NCBI GenBank assembly: GCA_026390555.1 | Contig: JAPLFS010000055.1 | Span: 1-53,504 of the forward strand | From: Pseudomonadota bacterium | GTDB lineage: Bacteria; Bdellovibrionota_C; UBA2361; OMII01 | Direction: 5' to 3' | Length of the DNA: 53,504 nt | Shown here: positions 44,260 through 53,504 of the stretch, piece after piece | Numbering within the stretch: position 1 is the first letter of the stretch | Layout of the letters: each line of letters opens with the position of its first letter | The notes under the pieces: generated by a model | Told to the model about the DNA's origin: nothing | Seen by the model: the letters and a program-made list of their open reading frames with translations, nothing else | Database searches by the model: none | Program-made: the position numbers and the translations under genes

Positions 44260-44748
44260 ATGGCGGAGAATATTTGCGAACCACGGCTTTCTGTAAAGTC
44301 GGTGGAAGCGGGTCTGAAAAAAGTGCAGGCCCTTATAAAAAGGAACCACAAGGAAAAGAGCCTAGCGCGCCTTCCTCGCGGAAGTTTACGCTATGATCTT
44401 GCTGGCCAGATCCTTACGAGTATCGGTGCAAAACCGACTTTGCTCGCAAGAATGGTTCATGTATTACAGGACTATATCAGTGATAACGAGCCCTGCTATC
44501 TAGAACTTGAGACCATCCTTGCAACTCTCCTAATAAGAGAGGAGTTTAATTCGGTGCTCACTGATATCCTCCCTGTGGTAGATAATTGGGCGCAAGAAAG
44601 CGAGGATTCCACATGGCTAGCAGAAGGGGTCCTACAACGATTGCTCGATAATGTAGTAGTGCTCCCTAAAAGTTCTGCTATGTGTAAAGAACTAGAGGGG
44701 TTGTTGAAGAAAATTCAAAAACTTCTTCCACCTCTAGCGAATCCGTAG
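44260..44748 (+). CDS. Hypothetical 162-aa protein
   Basis: I do not recognise it. It starts MAENICEPRLSVKSVEAGLK after a good AAGGAG (44247-44252), has no signal or membrane segment, and is almost all helical, with leucine-rich amphipathic stretches (VHVLQDYISDNEPCYLELET and LEGLLKKIQKLLPPL). Its leader contains the hairpin at 44183. A terminator-like structure follows the stop. The strong ribosome site and the leader favour a real gene. Confidence 0.6.
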   Translation: MAENICEPRLSVKSVEAGLKKVQALIKRNHKEKSLARLPRGSLRYDLAGQILTSIGAKPTLLARMVHVLQDYISDNEPCYLELETILATLLIREEFNSVLTDILPVVDNWAQESEDSTWLAEGVLQRLLDNVVVLPKSSAMCKELEGLLKKIQKLLPPLANP

Positions 44749-44751
44749 GTC

Positions 44752-44850
44752 AAAATAGGTTGTGGTCCAGGAAAGCTAATCACTTTCCTGGGTACCTAAC
44801 GGTTTTGTGCTTTCGCATTAAATCTTAAGGCACTCCCAACCTATTTTTCC
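44752..44850 (+). terminator. Nested hairpin terminator between convergent genes
   Basis: AAAATAGGTTG (44752-44762) pairs with CAACCTATTTT (44837-44847). Inside it, CCAGGAAAG (44767-44775) pairs with CTTTCCTGG (44783-44791). The plus-strand T-run at 44842-44848 would serve the 162-aa gene; the structure may stop transcripts of both convergent genes. Confidence 0.5.
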
Positions 44851-44858
44851 CATCTAAT

Positions 44859-46820
44859 TTACGCGCTAACAGCTCTTGAAGCCTTGACCGTGGCTATAAT
44901 CTCCGCAACAACGGTCGGATCAGCCAAGGTTGTTACATCCCCAACACTAGCGTACTCACCCTCTGCGATCTTTCTGAGGATACGACGCATAATTTTCCCG
45001 GAACGGGTCTTCGGTAATCCAGATACAAACCAGATCACATCAGGCACTGCTATCGGAGAGATCACCTCTCGAACCGTAGAAATAATCCCCTTTATAGTTT
45101 TCGAATCACCCTGCGCACTATCCTGCAAAACACAGAAGGCTCCGATCCCCTGCCCCTTAATATCGTGCGGAACTCCCACGACGGCAGCCTCTGCAACCAA
45201 ACCCGATCTAACTATGGCGCTCTCTACCTCGGCTGTCCCAAGCCTGTGCCCAGCAACGTTTAGAACATCATCAACACGTCCCGTAATCCAATAGTAGCCA
45301 TCCTCATCACGACGACACCCATCCCCGGTAAAGTATAGCCCTGGATAAAGCGAGAAGTATGTCTGGATAAAGCGCTCGTGATCACCGTAAACCGTTCGCA
45401 TTATGCCGGGCCATGGATACTTAATGCAGAGCCGTCCCGTAACACCGTTGCCGGGAACCTCGCGCCCCTCCTCATCTACGACAATCGGTTGCACACCAAA
45501 GAAGGGCCTCGCCGCAGAGCCGGGCTTCGTAGCCGTAGCGCCAGGTAACGGGGTAATAAGTATCCCCCCTGTTTCGGTCTGCCACCAGGTATCTACGATC
45601 GGACAGCGCCCCTCACCCACTACGTTGTGGTACCACAGCCAAGCATCGGCGTTGATCGGCTCTCCAACCGTTCCGAGCAACCTAAGTGATGAGCGGTTAT
45701 AACGTTTTACAAACGCCTCGCCCTCCTTCGCCAAAGCGCGAATAGCCGTAGGTGCGGTATAAAATATCGTGACCTTGTGGCGCTCAATAACGTCCCAATA
45801 TCGCCCAGCATCAGGATAGGTCGGAAGCGACTCAAACATAACGGTCGTAGCGCCGTTACTAAGGGGGCCATAAACTAAGTAGGAGTGTCCAGTAACCCAC
45901 CCCACATCGGCAGCGCAGAAGTAAATATCGTCCTCACGCAGATCAAACACATACTTATGTGTAATCGAAGCCTGCAGTAGGTATCCGGCGGTCGTGTGTA
46001 ACACCCCCTTTGGCTTTCCGGTGGAACCGCTCGTATAAAGGATAAATAAGGGATGCTCAGCATCCATGCCCTCTGGGCGCCCTATCTCTGCATCATTTAA
46101 CGATCTGATCTGTTCGTGATACCAGAGATCCCGCCCCTCGAGCATCGAGGTTTTAGCCTCGGTACGCTTTACGACGACTATATGCTTAACGGTCGGACAC
46201 GCCGTTAGCGCCTGATTACAGGTCTCCTTTAACGGGATCTTTTTATCTCCCCGCAACCCCTCGTTCGCGGTAACAAGGAGCGAACAACCGCAGTCGTTAA
46301 TTCGGTCGCGCAGAGCCTCGGCCGAGAATCCAGCAAACACAACGGTATGAATGGCTCCGATACGGGTACAGGCTAACATGGCGATAGCAGCCTCAGGGAT
46401 CATCGGCAGATAGATTGCGACCCGATCTCCCTTGCCCACCCCAAGCATTTGCAACATCGCAGCACAACGACACACCTCGTTATGCAGCTCTCTGTACGTA
46501 ATGGTGCGGGTCTCTCCCGGTTCGTTTCCCTCCCAGATAATCGCCGCCTTATCGCCGCGGCTCTCGAGGTGCCGGTCAAGACAGTTCTCGCTTACGTTAA
46601 GGCGCGCCCCCTCGAACCACCGGATCTCTGCCGTACTAAAATCCCACGATACAACACGCTCCCACGGCTTCTGCCAGGTAATAAACTTCTCGGCCTGTTT
46701 GGCCCAAAAGCCCTGCGGGTCTTCAATCGATTCTCGGTAGAGCTCCTGATAGTATTGCTCATTTATAAGGGTACGCTCTGCAAAGGGTGCTGGAACCGGA
46801 AAAAGGTCGTTACCTGACAT
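44859..46820 (-). CDS. acs: Acetyl-CoA synthetase (AMP-forming)
   Basis: A 653-residue enzyme that activates acetate to acetyl-CoA through acetyl-AMP. Landmarks: the P-loop-like [11 protein letters not shown] (about residues 262-272), [16 protein letters not shown], the adenylate motif [30 protein letters not shown] and the C-terminal lysine motif [11 protein letters not shown], where the lysine is the acetylation-regulated catalytic residue. Length and motifs are typical (E. coli Acs is 652). The ATG is at 46820, upstream of which lies a noncoding stretch holding REP-like copy B. It enables growth on acetate or recycling of overflow acetate. Confidence 0.96.
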   Translation of the reverse strand: MSGNDLFPVPAPFAERTLINEQYYQELYRESIEDPQGFWAKQAEKFITWQKPWERVVSWDFSTAEIRWFEGARLNVSENCLDRHLESRGDKAAIIWEGNEPGETRTITYRELHNEVCRCAAMLQMLGVGKGDRVAIYLPMIPEAAIAMLACTRIGAIHTVVFAGFSAEALRDRINDCGCSLLVTANEGLRGDKKIPLKETCNQALTACPTVKHIVVVKRTEAKTSMLEGRDLWYHEQIRSLNDAEIGRPEGMDAEHPLFILYTSGSTGKPKGVLHTTAGYLLQASITHKYVFDLREDDIYFCAADVGWVTGHSYLVYGPLSNGATTVMFESLPTYPDAGRYWDVIERHKVTIFYTAPTAIRALAKEGEAFVKRYNRSSLRLLGTVGEPINADAWLWYHNVVGEGRCPIVDTWWQTETGGILITPLPGATATKPGSAARPFFGVQPIVVDEEGREVPGNGVTGRLCIKYPWPGIMRTVYGDHERFIQTYFSLYPGLYFTGDGCRRDEDGYYWITGRVDDVLNVAGHRLGTAEVESAIVRSGLVAEAAVVGVPHDIKGQGIGAFCVLQDSAQGDSKTIKGIISTVREVISPIAVPDVIWFVSGLPKTRSGKIMRRILRKIAEGEYASVGDVTTLADPTVVAEIIATVKASRAVSA

Positions 46821-46950
46821 ACTTATTACTCCATAAGGTTGCTTGAATGATAATCCACACCGGCGAATTGGTGAACATACAAAACGCGTAACTAGTCAGC
46901 ATATTCCAGAAATATTCGCATACGTTAATGACACTCAATAGCCCCTAAGG

Positions 46951-46988
46951 GGCCGATTTGCTCCGCAAATCGGGGGTGAAAACATTAA
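46951..46988 (+). repeat. REP-like palindrome, copy B
   Basis: CGATTTGC (46954-46961), TCC, GCAAATCG (46965-46972), then GGGGTGAAAACATTA. The stem with a TTGC-nnn-GCAA centre and the GGGGTrAA tail is shared with the copies at 705 and 49554. It lies in the acs-tryptophanase intergenic region, just after a CCCCTAAGGGG palindrome. Confidence 0.6.
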
Positions 46989-47101
46989 CTGGTCACAAAA
47001 TCTGTCGTCCCCGATCAGGGGACGATCAATCGAATTACCTATGAAACTTCGCCGTAATCTCAATAGCTTGAATCGCGACATTAAACTACGGTGACCAGTT
47101 A
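46986..47101. repeat. Short inverted repeats flanking a 116-bp segment
   Basis: TAACTGGTCAC (46986-46996) and GTGACCAGTTA (47091-47101) are perfect inverted 11-mers. Inside is a second small hairpin, GTCCCC-GATCA-GGGGAC (47006-47022). The segment begins at the end of REP-like copy B and ends about 80 bp before the tryptophanase start. The arrangement could be a MITE-like remnant. Confidence 0.45.
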
Positions 47102-47183
47102 CCAAAACGCACTATTCAATCGCACCAAAGAGGTGCTTTCCCCATGGGAGAATGGTACCCCAACATGTTATACTCAGGTTTAT

Positions 47184-48477
47184 ATGTCCCCTCACCGCAC
47201 TATAATTGAGCCCTTTAAGATTAAGGTCGTAGAGCCTCTGAACTGCCTTACGCGCGCAGAACGTGAGCCGATTTTGGCCAACGCTGGATACAACCTCTTT
47301 CTGGTTGCTGCCAAGGATGTCACATTCGATTTCCTGACAGACTCGGGCACGACCGCAATGAGTGCTAATCAATGGGCCGCTATTATGGTTGCGGACGAGT
47401 CATACGCCGGATCGAGCAGCTTTTCTAAATTCGAAAAGGTCGTGCGGAATCTTACCGGCTATGAGTTTATTATCCCGACCCACCAGGGGCGTGCCGCCGA
47501 GAGGCTTATCTGCGAAACGATAGTTAAGCCAGGCATGAAGATCCCCTCTAATAACCACTTCGATACAACTCGCGCTAATATCGAGTTTGTCGGTGCGGAG
47601 GCGATCGATCTAGTTATCGACGAGGGGCGCGATCCAACATCTACTCATCCCTTTAAGGCTAATATAGACCTAGAGAAGCTTGAGAGCTTCTGCGCCGCAA
47701 ACGCCAGCGCTCTACAAAAAATATGGCATCCCATTTATTATCGATGCCTGCCGATTTGCAGAGAACTCCTTCTTTATAAAGATGCGAGAGGCAGGTCAGG
47801 CGCATAGAACGGCGCGCGACATTGCACATGAGATCTTCTCCCTGGCTGATGGCTGCATTATGAGCGGCAAAAAAGATGGGCTCGTAAATATCGGCGGCTT
47901 TATTGCGCTACGAAACGAGGCCTGGGTGACAACCCTGCGCTCCCTACTAATCCTTACCGAGGGCTTTCCAACTTATGGTGGCCTCGCCGCACGCGACCTC
48001 GAAGCCTTCGCCGTTGGTCTTGATGAGGTGCTAGACGAGCGCTACCTTGAATACAGACTCGCCGTAACGCGCTACCTCGCTGAGCGTCTTAACGCCCTAG
48101 GAATACCAACCGTTCAGCCACCAGGAGGGCATGCAGTATACATAGATGCCAAGAGCTTCCTCCCACATATAGAACCACAGCATTTTCCTGGGCAGGCGCT
48201 CGCCTGTGAGCTCTACCTAGCCGAAGGTGTCAGATCGTGCGAGATAGGCTCCGTCATGTTCGGCAAGACCGATTCAACTGGGTGCTTTATCCCCTCTAAG
48301 CTAGAGCTGGTACGGCTCGCCTTCCCCCGTAGGGTCTATACCCAGAGCCACTTTGACTATATTATTGAGGGTATGCAGGAGCTCGTTGCTCGCAAGGAGG
48401 CCTTGCGGGGGCTCAAGCTTACATACGACCCAACTTTACTCAGACACTTTACCGCTCGCTTTGAGCCGCTGACATAG
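47184..48477 (+). pseudogene. tnaA: Tryptophanase (tnaA-like), disrupted by internal deletion
   Basis: Two frames together make most of a PLP-dependent beta-eliminating lyase that cleaves tryptophan to indole, pyruvate and ammonia. The first frame (from ATG 47184) has LTDSGTTAMSANQWAAIM, IIPTHQGRAAER and a DLEKLES sequence; the second, from about 47700, has KKYGIPFIIDACRFAEN, the PLP lysine in SGKKDGLVNIGGF, GFPTYGGLAARDLEAFAVG and FPRRVYTQSHFDYI. Between LEKLESF and LYKKYGIPF about 30 residues, including the conserved 'TNNxGGQPVS' segment, are missing, and the frame changes. It therefore cannot be functional as assembled. Tyrosine phenol-lyase is the close alternative; the C-terminal half favours tryptophanase. 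Confidence 0.8.
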
Positions 48478-48481
48478 CTGT

Positions 48482-49405
48482 ATGACTGATAACGCAGTGC
48501 AGAGTACTAATATTGATCCGCAGAGCGTTACCAAAGAGAGATTAGTCCTTCTGGCTGTGGTCACAACGTTCCTATCGCTGATACCAACGGCATACGCTGC
48601 CCTGATCTCTAACTCAACGACCCTAACAGCAGACCTGCTGCGCTGCTCGGCTGAGTTCTTTGCGATCCTGCTCTCTTGGATCATCCTAAAAAAGGTCTCT
48701 AGTAGTGATGACCAGCACTATAACTACGGCTTCGGAAAGCTTGAGCACCTTGCATGTATAGCGGTTGGAGCTGCGCTCTTCGTTACCTTTTTGGTCTCAT
48801 TTTTTGCAGGGATGCAACGCCTCATAGCGCCGGAGCACCTTAAGAATACAAACTTTGGGCTTCTCTTTGCCATGCTATCGGTCCTAGGAAATGTTACCAT
48901 GTGGGTTAGTAACTACCTCACAAACAGAAAGAGTCCCTCACTAGTAACTGATTCTCAATGTAGGCTATTTCGCGCCAAGACCTTCGCCACCATCATAGTT
49001 GTCGTGTCAATTGGCGCCAGCACCCTCTTTCCATTATATAGTTGGAGCATCTACCTGGATGGGCTTGGCTCACTCGGACTCTCGTTCTTTATGCTTTGGT
49101 CGGCCTATGCGCTCGTTTCAGCCTCAGTGCCAGACCTGATCGATTGCGCGCTTGAAGAGGCCATGCAGCTATCGATAGCCGAGCTACTTAAGCAAAACTA
49201 CTCAGAGAGGTTCGTTGCCCTTAAGCGTATCCGCTCACGTCGCGCCGGAAAGCGCATCTTTGTAGAGCTCTCTATCTCATTCGATCCAGATCTAGCGCTT
49301 AGAGAGTTCTGTGCCACCTCGCTCGCCATCACTAAGACCTTAAAGGAGCACCTTCCTACAGCAGAGATCGTGCTTGTGCCGATAGATGCAGATGCCACAC
49401 TATGA
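48482..49405 (+). CDS. Cation diffusion facilitator-like transporter
   Basis: A 307-residue inner-membrane protein with about six membrane helices and a C-terminal cytoplasmic domain. NYGFGKLEHLA is the CDF-family loop after helix 2. In most CDF proteins the paired metal-binding residues of helices 2 and 5 are H/D-x3-D; here helix 2 reads ADLLRCSAEF and helix 5 SIYLDGLGSLGLS, so the site is altered and metal selectivity or function may differ. The C-terminal domain has VELSISFDPDLAL. Its stop overlaps the small gene by 4 bp. The start lies 4 bp after the tryptophanase stop. Confidence 0.75.
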   Translation: MTDNAVQSTNIDPQSVTKERLVLLAVVTTFLSLIPTAYAALISNSTTLTADLLRCSAEFFAILLSWIILKKVSSSDDQHYNYGFGKLEHLACIAVGAALFVTFLVSFFAGMQRLIAPEHLKNTNFGLLFAMLSVLGNVTMWVSNYLTNRKSPSLVTDSQCRLFRAKTFATIIVVVSIGASTLFPLYSWSIYLDGLGSLGLSFFMLWSAYALVSASVPDLIDCALEEAMQLSIAELLKQNYSERFVALKRIRSRRAGKRIFVELSISFDPDLALREFCATSLAITKTLKEHLPTAEIVLVPIDADATL

Positions 49406-49548
49406 CAAAGCACGATTATATTTTGACAGTTTTTATCGCTTACCTCTTAGTAAAGGCAGCAATCTTCCTGCCGCTGATATGGGCTGCCATCATCTTCTGG
49501 TGGAACAATCCTACGGATAGCAGTAGCAACCTGACCCCTACAAACTAA
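49402..49548 (+). CDS. Small membrane protein coupled to the CDF gene
   Basis: A 48-residue ORF whose ATG overlaps the CDF stop (ATGA at 49402-49405). It has one membrane helix, VKAAIFLPLIWAAIIFWW, flanked by MTKHDYILTVF and a polar tail DSSSNLTPTN. The 4-bp overlap implies coupled translation; it may be a small subunit or regulator of the transporter. It is too short for coding statistics, so the case rests on the overlap and the clear helix. Confidence 0.5.
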   Translation: MTKHDYILTVFIAYLLVKAAIFLPLIWAAIIFWWNNPTDSSSNLTPTN

Positions 49549-49553
49549 TCACA

Positions 49554-49634
49554 TAACTATTCACCCCAGTTTGCTCCGCAAAACCACCTCTTGATATGGG
49601 CTAACGCACACGGATCTGACCGGGTAAATAGTTA
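49554..49634 (-). repeat. REP-like palindrome, copy C, with inverted tails
   Basis: On the minus strand, TTTTGC-GGA-GCAAAC is followed by TGGGGTGAATAGTTA (49554-49587), the same build as copies A and B. A second tail, GGGTAAATAGTTA (49622-49634), faces the other way, giving TAACTATT...AATAGTTA outer arms, as in copy A. It lies between the small membrane gene and the TPT paralogue. Confidence 0.55.
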
Positions 49635-49699
49635 CAAAATCCGTACTTAAGAGCTTGAACCAGCATCTAATTCTAAACAGCAAGATATCGAGGGTCACA

Positions 49700-52600
49700 T
49701 TACTGGGGGCAGACCGTTACGCTCTTTGGAAGCTTCCTCAATAGTTCCTCAAGACGTTTTTTACGCCTCTCGTTATCATATCCTAGGGATTCAAGACCCT
49801 TCGGCACCCTAGTATAGAGGCCACTAAAGATAACCCTGATCTTAGCCTTATCTATCTTGATAGTGCTGCACTCTGCCGCTACAACCTCGCAGGAGTACGT
49901 ATTATAGTAGGGAACAACCGCCTTCCTGATGGCCGCAAGGACCCTTGCCCCACGTGTAGGGATAAGGAGCCGGTTAGCTGGATTTGGTTTCCATGTCTTA
50001 CCAGCGAGGGAGTTGGCCAGGTTGATTTGCGCGATGACTACCCTGCTTGTAAAGCGCCAGATCTCATCGAACACCTTCTCATCAGTTGGTGAGCAGGACT
50101 CGCCATCTCCTCGATTTTCACAGACTGGAGGCCGGCCCTCGAAACCTACCTGTTCGCCAAGGAAGTTCCATGTACCAGCATGAGTACCTGTAGTTGTTTC
50201 AAAGGCGGCTAGGTCTCGAGCAAATCCAAGCTTACCGATGGCGAAGAGGGTCTCAGGTGCTGGAGCTGGATTTGGATTACCGACCGGTGAGAACATCTGA
50301 TTAAGGGCGCTGTAATCAAGCGGTACCTCTATAGGTACACCATCCAGCATGCCTGGAATCGAGCTCGTTGTGTTCTCGTATGGGAAGAAGGCCTTCTCTA
50401 TACCGTCCTGGAGAATGCGACAGACAGGACCATCGATATGGACGTTTCTCTGCATCTCGATTTTAATCGGGCTCCGTGCATAGAGGCTTGCACCAGATTC
50501 GAATATATCATTGATGAAGGATATTGCAGCGACTCCCCCTGGATCGGTTGGTAGTCCAGACTTGATCTCGTAATTACCGTTCTCTTGTAGTGTAACGACA
50601 AATTCTCCATTTTCATCGGCTGTTACAATGGCTCCGTTAATGTCGACTGGCATGTAGGCGATCGGAGTTTCATTGATCTTAACAACTCCTGAAACGATTC
50701 GGTTAATTGGAGTGTCTGTAGGTGTTGGTGTAGATGTTTCGGTTGCCGTTGATGTTACAGTCGGAGTTAATGTTGGTGTATTAGTTGAGGTAGATGTTGG
50801 CGTTATAGTTGGTGTATTAGTTGGTGTATGTGTCGGTGTTGCTGTAGGGGTAGATGTTGGCGTGCTAGTAATCGTAGCTGTTGACGTCTGGGTCGGCGTA
50901 TTAGTCGGTGTCTCAGTTGGTGTTCTTGTTGGAGTATCGGTTGGCGTGTTTGTTGGTGTACTAGTCGGAGTGTTTGTTGGCGTATTTGTTGGGGTATTAG
51001 TTGGAGTATCTGTTGGGGTATCTGTCGGTGTATTAGTCTGTGTATTGGTTGGTGTTACCGTAGGCGTATCTGTTGATGTGTTAGTCGGGGAGTTAGTTGG
51101 GGTTATCGTAGGTGTATTCGTTGACGTGCTTGTTTGTGTGACTGTTGGAGTATGAGTTGAAGTATTAGTTGGTGTTACGGTAGGAGTATTTGTAGGTGTC
51201 TCAGTTGGTGTATATGTTTGGGTGTTGGTCGGTGTATTGGTTGGCGTATTAGTTGGCGTATCCGTTGGGGTATCTGTCGGTGTATTAGTCTGAGTATTGG
51301 TTGGTGTTACCGTAGGCGTATCTGTTGATGTGTTGGTTGGAGTATTAGTTGGCGTATCGGTTGGCGTATTTGTCGGTGTATAGGTTGGTGTATCAGTTGG
51401 CGTATCTGTTGGGGTATCCGTTGGGGTATTTGTCGGGGTATTGGTTGCAGTATTAGTTGGAGTATCTGTTGGGGTATCTGTCGGTGTGCTAGTAGGCGTA
51501 TTAGTTGGTGTAACTGTTGATGTGTTTGTAGGCGTATTTGTCGGTGTATCCGTTGGCGTATCCGTTGGCGTATCTGTTGGTGTGTTAGTTGGCGTGTTGG
51601 TTGGAGTATTTGTCGGTGTATCGGTTGGTGTACCTGTTGGTGTATTGGTAGGGGTGTCTGTTGGCGTATTAGACGGCGTATCGGTTGGAGTATCTGTTGG
51701 AGTATTCGTTGGAGTGTTTGTTGGTGTGCTAGTTAGCGTATCCGTCGGTGTGCTGGTTGGCGTATCTGTTGGTGTATCAGTTGGTGTGTTTGTCTGGGTA
51801 TTGGTAGGAGTGTTTGTTGGGGTATTTGTTGGTGTGTTAGTAGGTGTATCGGTCGAGGTGTTAGTGGGAGTGTTAGTTGGAGTATCCGTAGGTGTATCTG
51901 TTGGAGTGTTGGTTGGCGTATCTGTTGGTGTATTCGTTGGGGTGTTTGTAGGTGTCTCAGTTGGGGTGTTAGTTGGAGTATCCGTAGGTGTATCGGTTGG
52001 CGTATCGGTCGGAGTGTTTGTTGGCGTATCTGTTGGTGTGTTAGTTGGGGTATTAGTTGGAGTATCTGTTGGTGTGTAGGTAGGTGTGTCTGTTGGCGTA
52101 TACGTTGGAGTGTCGGTTGGTGTATTTGTAGGTGTATTTGTTGGTGTGTTAGTTGGCATATCCGTCGGTGTGTTGGTTGGCGTATCCGTTGGTGTATCTG
52201 TTGGCGTGTTTGTTGGCGTATCGGTCGGGGTATTAGTTGGAGTATCTGTTGGTGTGTTGGTTGGTGTTACTGTTGGCGTATTAGTTGGCGTGTTAGTTGG
52301 CGTATCGGTAGGTGTATCAGTTGGCGTGTTTGTTGGCGTGTTTGTTGGCGTGTCGGTAGGTGTGTTAGTTGGAGTATCTGTGGGAGTGTAAGTTGGCGTA
52401 TTTGTTGGTGTGCTAGTTGGCGTATTAGTTGGAGTATCTGTTGATGTGTTTGTAGGCGTATTTGTGGGTGTGTCCGTTGGCGTATCTGTTGGTGTGTTAG
52501 TAGGCGTATCCGTCGGTGTGTTGGTTGGAGTATCTGTTGGCGTATTCGTTGGTGTGTTTGTAGGTGTATCGGTCGGTGTGTTGGTTGGAGTATCTGTTGG

Positions 52601-53504
52601 TGTGTTAGTTGGAGTATTAGTTGGGGTATCTGTTGGCGTATTAGTTGGTGTGTTTGTAGGTGTATCGGTCGGTGTGTTGGTTGGAGTATCTGTTGGTGTG
52701 TTAGTTGGAGTATTAGTTGGGGTATCTGTTGGCGTATTAGTTGGAGTGTTAGTTGGAGTATTAGTTGGGGTGTCGGTTGGTGTATCTGTTGGCGTATTTG
52801 TTGGTGTACTTGTAGGTGTGTCTGTTGGCGTATTAGTAGGTGTGTTGGTCGGAGTATCTGTTGGCGTGTTGGTTGGCGTGTTTGTCGGTGTATTCGATGG
52901 TGTGTTTGTAGGTGTATCTGTCGGTGTGTTAGTTGGAGTATCGGTTGGCGTATTAGTTGGTGTGTTGGTAGGTGTATCGGTCGGTGTATTGGTAGGTGTA
53001 TCTATAGGCGTATTTGTTGCGGTGTTAGTTGGGGTATCGGTTGGGGTGTTAGTTGGCGTATCGGTCGGCGTATTAGTTGGTGTGTTGGTAGGTGTATCAG
53101 TTGGGGTGTTGGTTGGAGTATTAGTTGGTGTATCTGTTGGCGTATTTGTAGGAGTGTTGGTTGGAGTATCTGTTGGGGTATTAGTCGGTGTATCTGTTGG
53201 CGTATTTGTAGGAGTGTTAGATGGAGTATCTGTTGGGGTATTTGTTGGTGTGTTGGTAGGTGTATCGGTTGGGGTGTTAGTTGGCGTATCGGTCGGTGTG
53301 TTAGTTGGAGTATCTGTTGGCGTATTTGTAGGAGTGTTGGTTGGAGTATCTGTTGGCGTATTAGTAGGTGTGTTCGTTGGAGTGTTAGTTGGTGTATTTG
53401 TTGGTGTGTTCGTTGGGGTATTAGTTGGTGTATCTGTTGGAGTATTAGTCGGTGTATTTGTTGGCGTATTGGTAGGTGTGTTCGTTGGTGTGTTTGTTGG
53501 TGTG
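49700..53504 (-). CDS. TPT-repeat surface protein, paralogue 2 (incomplete)
   Basis: Open from the right edge of the window to a TAA at 49700-49702, at least 1267 codons; the N-terminus is outside the window (the ATG at 52159 lies within the repeats and is not the start). About 930 visible residues are N/D/S-T-P-T units with few exceptions; reading phase was checked at 52802 and at the right edge. The C-terminal domain (about 49703-50710) matches that of the 37349-39841 protein: [43 protein letters not shown] and a final cysteine (VTVCPQ). It is likely an extended surface fibre or stalk with a cell-proximal domain. Confidence 0.75.
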   Translation of the reverse strand, partial: TPTNTPTNTPTNTPTNTPTNTPTDTPTNTPTNTPTNTPTNTPTNTPTNTPTDTPTNTPTNTPTDTPTNTPTDTPTNTPTDTPTNTPTNTPTDTPSNTPTNTPTDTPTNTPTDTPTNTPTNTPTDTPTNTPTNTPTDTPTNTPTNTPTDTPTNTPTDTPTNTATNTPIDTPTNTPTDTPTNTPTNTPTDTPTNTPTDTPTNTPSNTPTNTPTNTPTDTPTNTPTNTPTDTPTSTPTNTPTDTPTDTPTNTPTNTPTNTPTDTPTNTPTNTPTDTPTNTPTDTPTNTPTNTPTDTPTNTPTNTPTDTPTNTPTDTPTNTPTNTPTDTPTNTPTDTPTNTPTDTPTDTPTNTPTNTSTDTPTNTPTSTPTNTPTYTPTDTPTNTPTDTPTNTPTNTPTDTPTDTPTNTPTNTPTVTPTNTPTDTPTNTPTDTPTNTPTDTPTDTPTNTPTDMPTNTPTNTPTNTPTDTPTYTPTDTPTYTPTDTPTNTPTNTPTDTPTNTPTDTPTDTPTDTPTNTPTETPTNTPTNTPTDTPTNTPTDTPTDTPTNTPTNTSTDTPTNTPTNTPTNTPTNTQTNTPTDTPTDTPTSTPTDTLTSTPTNTPTNTPTDTPTDTPSNTPTDTPTNTPTGTPTDTPTNTPTNTPTNTPTDTPTDTPTDTPTNTPTNTSTVTPTNTPTSTPTDTPTDTPTNTATNTPTNTPTDTPTDTPTDTPTYTPTNTPTDTPTNTPTNTSTDTPTVTPTNTQTNTPTDTPTDTPTNTPTNTPTNTQTYTPTETPTNTPTVTPTNTSTHTPTVTQTSTSTNTPTITPTNSPTNTSTDTPTVTPTNTQTNTPTDTPTDTPTNTPTNTPTNTPTSTPTNTPTDTPTRTPTETPTNTPTQTSTATITSTPTSTPTATPTHTPTNTPTITPTSTSTNTPTLTPTVTSTATETSTPTPTDTPINRIVSGVVKINETPIAYMPVDINGAIVTADENGEFVVTLQENGNYEIKSGLPTDPGGVAAISFINDIFESGASLYARSPIKIEMQRNVHIDGPVCRILQDGIEKAFFPYENTTSSIPGMLDGVPIEVPLDYSALNQMFSPVGNPNPAPAPETLFAIGKLGFARDLAAFETTTGTHAGTWNFLGEQVGFEGRPPVCENRGDGESCSPTDEKVFDEIWRFTSRVVIAQINLANSLAGKTWKPNPANRLLIPTRGARVLAAIRKAVVPYYNTYSCEVVAAECSTIKIDKAKIRVIFSGLYTRVPKGLESLGYDNERRKKRLEELLRKLPKSVTVCPQ

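Noticed and set aside
50673-53504. Long V-G-V reading frames opposite the TPT repeats
   Set aside because: The threonine-proline codons read backwards as valine-glycine without stops. These frames lack homology, signal peptides and ribosome sites, and mirror the same effect at 37711-38787.

Overview
The window looks like chromosome from a Gram-negative bacterium. It encodes lipoproteins with clear lipoboxes, a BamE-like protein, an outer-membrane-barrel protein and SlyD/RmuC/YheU/PrfC homologues. The set is typical of Proteobacteria in the broad sense. The FecR-TPR-barrel protein, CHASE2 cyclase and long threonine-proline repeat surface proteins recall metagenomic deltaproteobacterial-type lineages, but there is no rRNA or marker gene here, so the placement is inference. 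Most genes use moderately GC-rich codons. The block 27.4-33.3 kb is visibly A+T richer (24 G+C in the 60 bases from 27721, against 34 in the 60 from 20161) and is read as acquired DNA.

Layout. 0-0.64 kb: relics, namely an IS66-type transposase tail and a broken nucleotidyltransferase with its small partner gene. 0.75-7.8 kb: housekeeping and orphan genes (prfC; slyD-yheU; a zinc-peptidase/ATP-grasp pair; a 783-aa unknown). 7.8-8.3 kb: an inverted-repeat element holding the wreck of a four-helix-bundle (23S-IVS type) gene. 8.3-20.3 kb: an envelope-rich region with a DUF3592 protein, an acidic secreted protein, a BamE-like lipoprotein and two paralogous lipoproteins, a beta-propeller protein, a CHASE2-adenylate cyclase divergent from a 1111-aa FecR-TPR-barrel protein, an SDR and RmuC. 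20.3-27.1 kb: a 676-aa unknown, an SF1 helicase coupled to a PLD-like protein, a FabH-like synthase and a methyltransferase.

27.16-33.66 kb is the most interesting part. A four-gene overlapping operon encodes a motif-IV-lacking methylase-like protein, an Eco57I-type N6-adenine methylase, a YhcG/DUF1016 PD-(D/E)XK nuclease and a GIY-YIG-plus-SF2-helicase protein, followed by an mrr remnant. It is bracketed by direct repeats of 171-183 bp that duplicate the promoter, ribosome site and first 18 codons of the 186-aa host gene at 33613. A further 88-bp tandem duplication gives three copies of that gene start.

34.2-53.5 kb: an arrestin-like-fold candidate, a tyrosine recombinase, then a secreted propeller/TPT-repeat protein split by a G8 tract (possible phase variation). 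Two DEAD-box RNA helicases follow, then a noncoding stretch with a boxA-like site and a hairpin, a small unknown gene, acetyl-CoA synthetase, a tryptophanase pseudogene, a CDF-type transporter with a small membrane protein, and a second, longer TPT-repeat paralogue running off the window. Three copies of a REP-like palindrome (around 0.7, 46.96 and 49.57 kb) lie in intergenic DNA. No tRNA, rRNA or CRISPR array was recognised.
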